This document shows positions 63,217 through 64,000 of a DNA stretch of 64,000 nt, piece after piece. Numbering within the stretch: position 1 is the first letter of the stretch; every line of letters begins with the position of its first letter. A model generated the notes under the pieces. That model saw only the letters and a program-made list of their open reading frames with translations. It was not told the DNA's origin and searched no databases. Both the position numbers and the translations under genes were made by a program. Source of the stretch: Kangsaoukella pontilimi (GTDB taxonomy: Bacteria; Pseudomonadota; Alphaproteobacteria; Rhodobacterales; Rhodobacteraceae); NCBI RefSeq assembly GCF_009830125.1, contig NZ_WUPT01000002.1, forward strand, positions 1 to 64,000, read 5' to 3'.

Positions 63217-64000
63217 TCATTCCTGCGCGCTGTTCTCGGTCAGAAGGTTCCGTCCGGCATCGCTTTTCTGCCGTTCCTGCTCTCGGTCCACGGCCTCTTC
63301 GGCTGTGCGGTCGGTCTGCTGAGGCGCGGCGGCTTCGGGCAGCGGTTTGCTGACCGGTTGCGGCTGTGGCGCGTCGGGTTTTGCCGGCGCGGCACTGTCG
63401 GATTCCAGAAGCGTGGCAGGTCGCCCGTCGAACTTGAGCCGGTAAATCGGCTCGGGCAGACCGAAGCCCGAGGATTCGAGCGCGGTCTTCGTCACTCGGA
63501 TCGCTTCGCCGCGTGCTTTCAGGAAGTTCGTCTGGGTCTGGTCGACCCACGCGGCAAAGGACAGAACGACATTGGAATCGCCCACTTCGTCGACCCACGC
63601 ACCAATCGGCGGTTCGGAAAGGATGAAATCCAGACCCTCCAGCGCCTCGACCGACACGGCCAGCGCAGCAGTCAGATCGGCATCTGCGTCAACGCCCAGC
63701 TTGAAAACGAAGCGGCGTTGCGGATCGCGCGTGAAGTTCACGATCTTGCCCTTGAAGACCGTGGAATTGGGAATGCGGATATGGTTGCCGTCGGGCGAAA
63801 TGAGGATGGTGGCGCGCGATGTCAGCCGTGCAACGCTCCCCGTCTCACCGTCGATTTCCACGACGTCATTGGGCCGGAACGGCTGCCTCAGGCTGAGAAG
63901 AATGGACGCGATGAAGTTCTCCACCGTATCCCGTACCGCAAAGCCGACTGCCAGCCCCACGACACCAGCCGCGCCGAGTACGGCCCCGATGAGTGCAGTC
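63217..64000 (-). CDS. MscS family mechanosensitive channel, C-terminal part (cut by window end)
   Basis: About 260 residues are visible; the frame runs on to base 64000 without a start, through ALIGAVLGAAGVVGLAVGF, so the gene continues beyond the window. The pore helix and beta domain are clear (GFAVRDTVENFIASILL, PFRPNDVVEIDGETGSVARL, DGNHIRIPNSTVFKGKIVNF). A C-terminal tail of about 60 residues is Pro/Ala/Gln-rich and probably disordered. It is followed on the same strand by the second MscS gene after 42 bases. Confidence 0.9.
   Translation of the reverse strand, partial: TALIGAVLGAAGVVGLAVGFAVRDTVENFIASILLSLRQPFRPNDVVEIDGETGSVARLTSRATILISPDGNHIRIPNSTVFKGKIVNFTRDPQRRFVFKLGVDADADLTAALAVSVEALEGLDFILSEPPIGAWVDEVGDSNVVLSFAAWVDQTQTNFLKARGEAIRVTKTALESSGFGLPEPIYRLKFDGRPATLLESDSAAPAKPDAPQPQPVSKPLPEAAAPQQTDRTAEEAVDREQERQKSDAGRNLLTENSAQE

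Overview
The window is chromosomal DNA, roughly 63% G+C, from an alphaproteobacterium of the Rhodobacteraceae (Roseobacter group). The signs are the chvI-chvG-hprK-rapZ-EIIA-HPr block divergent from pckA, a CcrM methylase whose promoter carries GANTC sites and a DnaA box, a truncated kinase-domain-only HprK, a DUF6473 protein, a twin-membrane HIG1-type protein, RTX proteins that look like type I secretion substrates, and EcfG-type stress promoters. I saw no insertion sequence, prophage, CRISPR array or rRNA; there is one tRNA, Arg(CCT).

Layout. 0-7 kb: the 5' end of tuf, a lipoprotein, a leftward parC-DUF898-M48 protease operon, an SH3 protein and an SDR. 7-12.4 kb: HIG1-like protein and cobalamin adenosyltransferase, then etfBA and hbd (electron transfer and acyl-CoA oxidation). 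12.4-19.7 kb: the ChvGI two-component system with the nitrogen-type phosphotransferase parts and RapZ, divergent from pckA (acid and nutrient sensing next to gluconeogenesis), then a TauE/SafE exporter. 19.7-27.4 kb: housekeeping genes (Mn-pyrophosphatase, HAD hydrolase, DedA, ccrM, rnhB) and small secreted or membrane proteins, including a membrane-anchored winged-helix regulator. 27.4-33.5 kb: CpxP-like protein with a Crp/Fnr regulator, tRNA-Arg, a lone LacI regulator, and two convergent secreted RTX proteins (a serralysin-type metalloprotease and a propeller-like protein). 33.6-48.9 kb: a large divergent catabolic locus. Leftward it has a sugar-type ABC binding protein, two permeases, a SnoaL-like protein and adenine deaminase. 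Rightward it has the ABC ATPase, a SnoaL-like protein, a histidinol-dehydrogenase-family enzyme, an SDR, a LacI repressor, another SnoaL-like protein, a bicupin, a SAM methyltransferase, a MetE-like zinc methyltransferase and an alpha/beta hydrolase, nearly all overlapping or a few bases apart. Two matching LacI-type operators lie in the shared promoter region. I do not recognise the substrate; this is the best candidate for an undescribed pathway.

48.9-64 kb: a GNAT protein, a LysR regulator, a HisKA_2 sensor kinase, then an envelope and stress region: ferredoxin-NADP reductase-like flavoprotein, topoisomerase IB, amidoligase, a 51-residue membrane protein, ExoD, DUF2254, a TUDOR-like protein, a second Crp/Fnr regulator with a degenerate receiver, CreA, an App1-type phosphatase, a small acidic membrane protein and two MscS channels (the last cut by the window end). 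Six exact GGAAC-N16-CGTT promoters and two near matches occur here, on both strands, so much of this stretch reads as a general stress (EcfG) regulon. Two of the promoters place the start codon almost at the expected transcription start.

A recurrent element (GC-rich hairpin followed by a CGGAGTATTTCCGAACAG-like tract) occurs five times, each time just 3' of a gene and in the same orientation relative to it.
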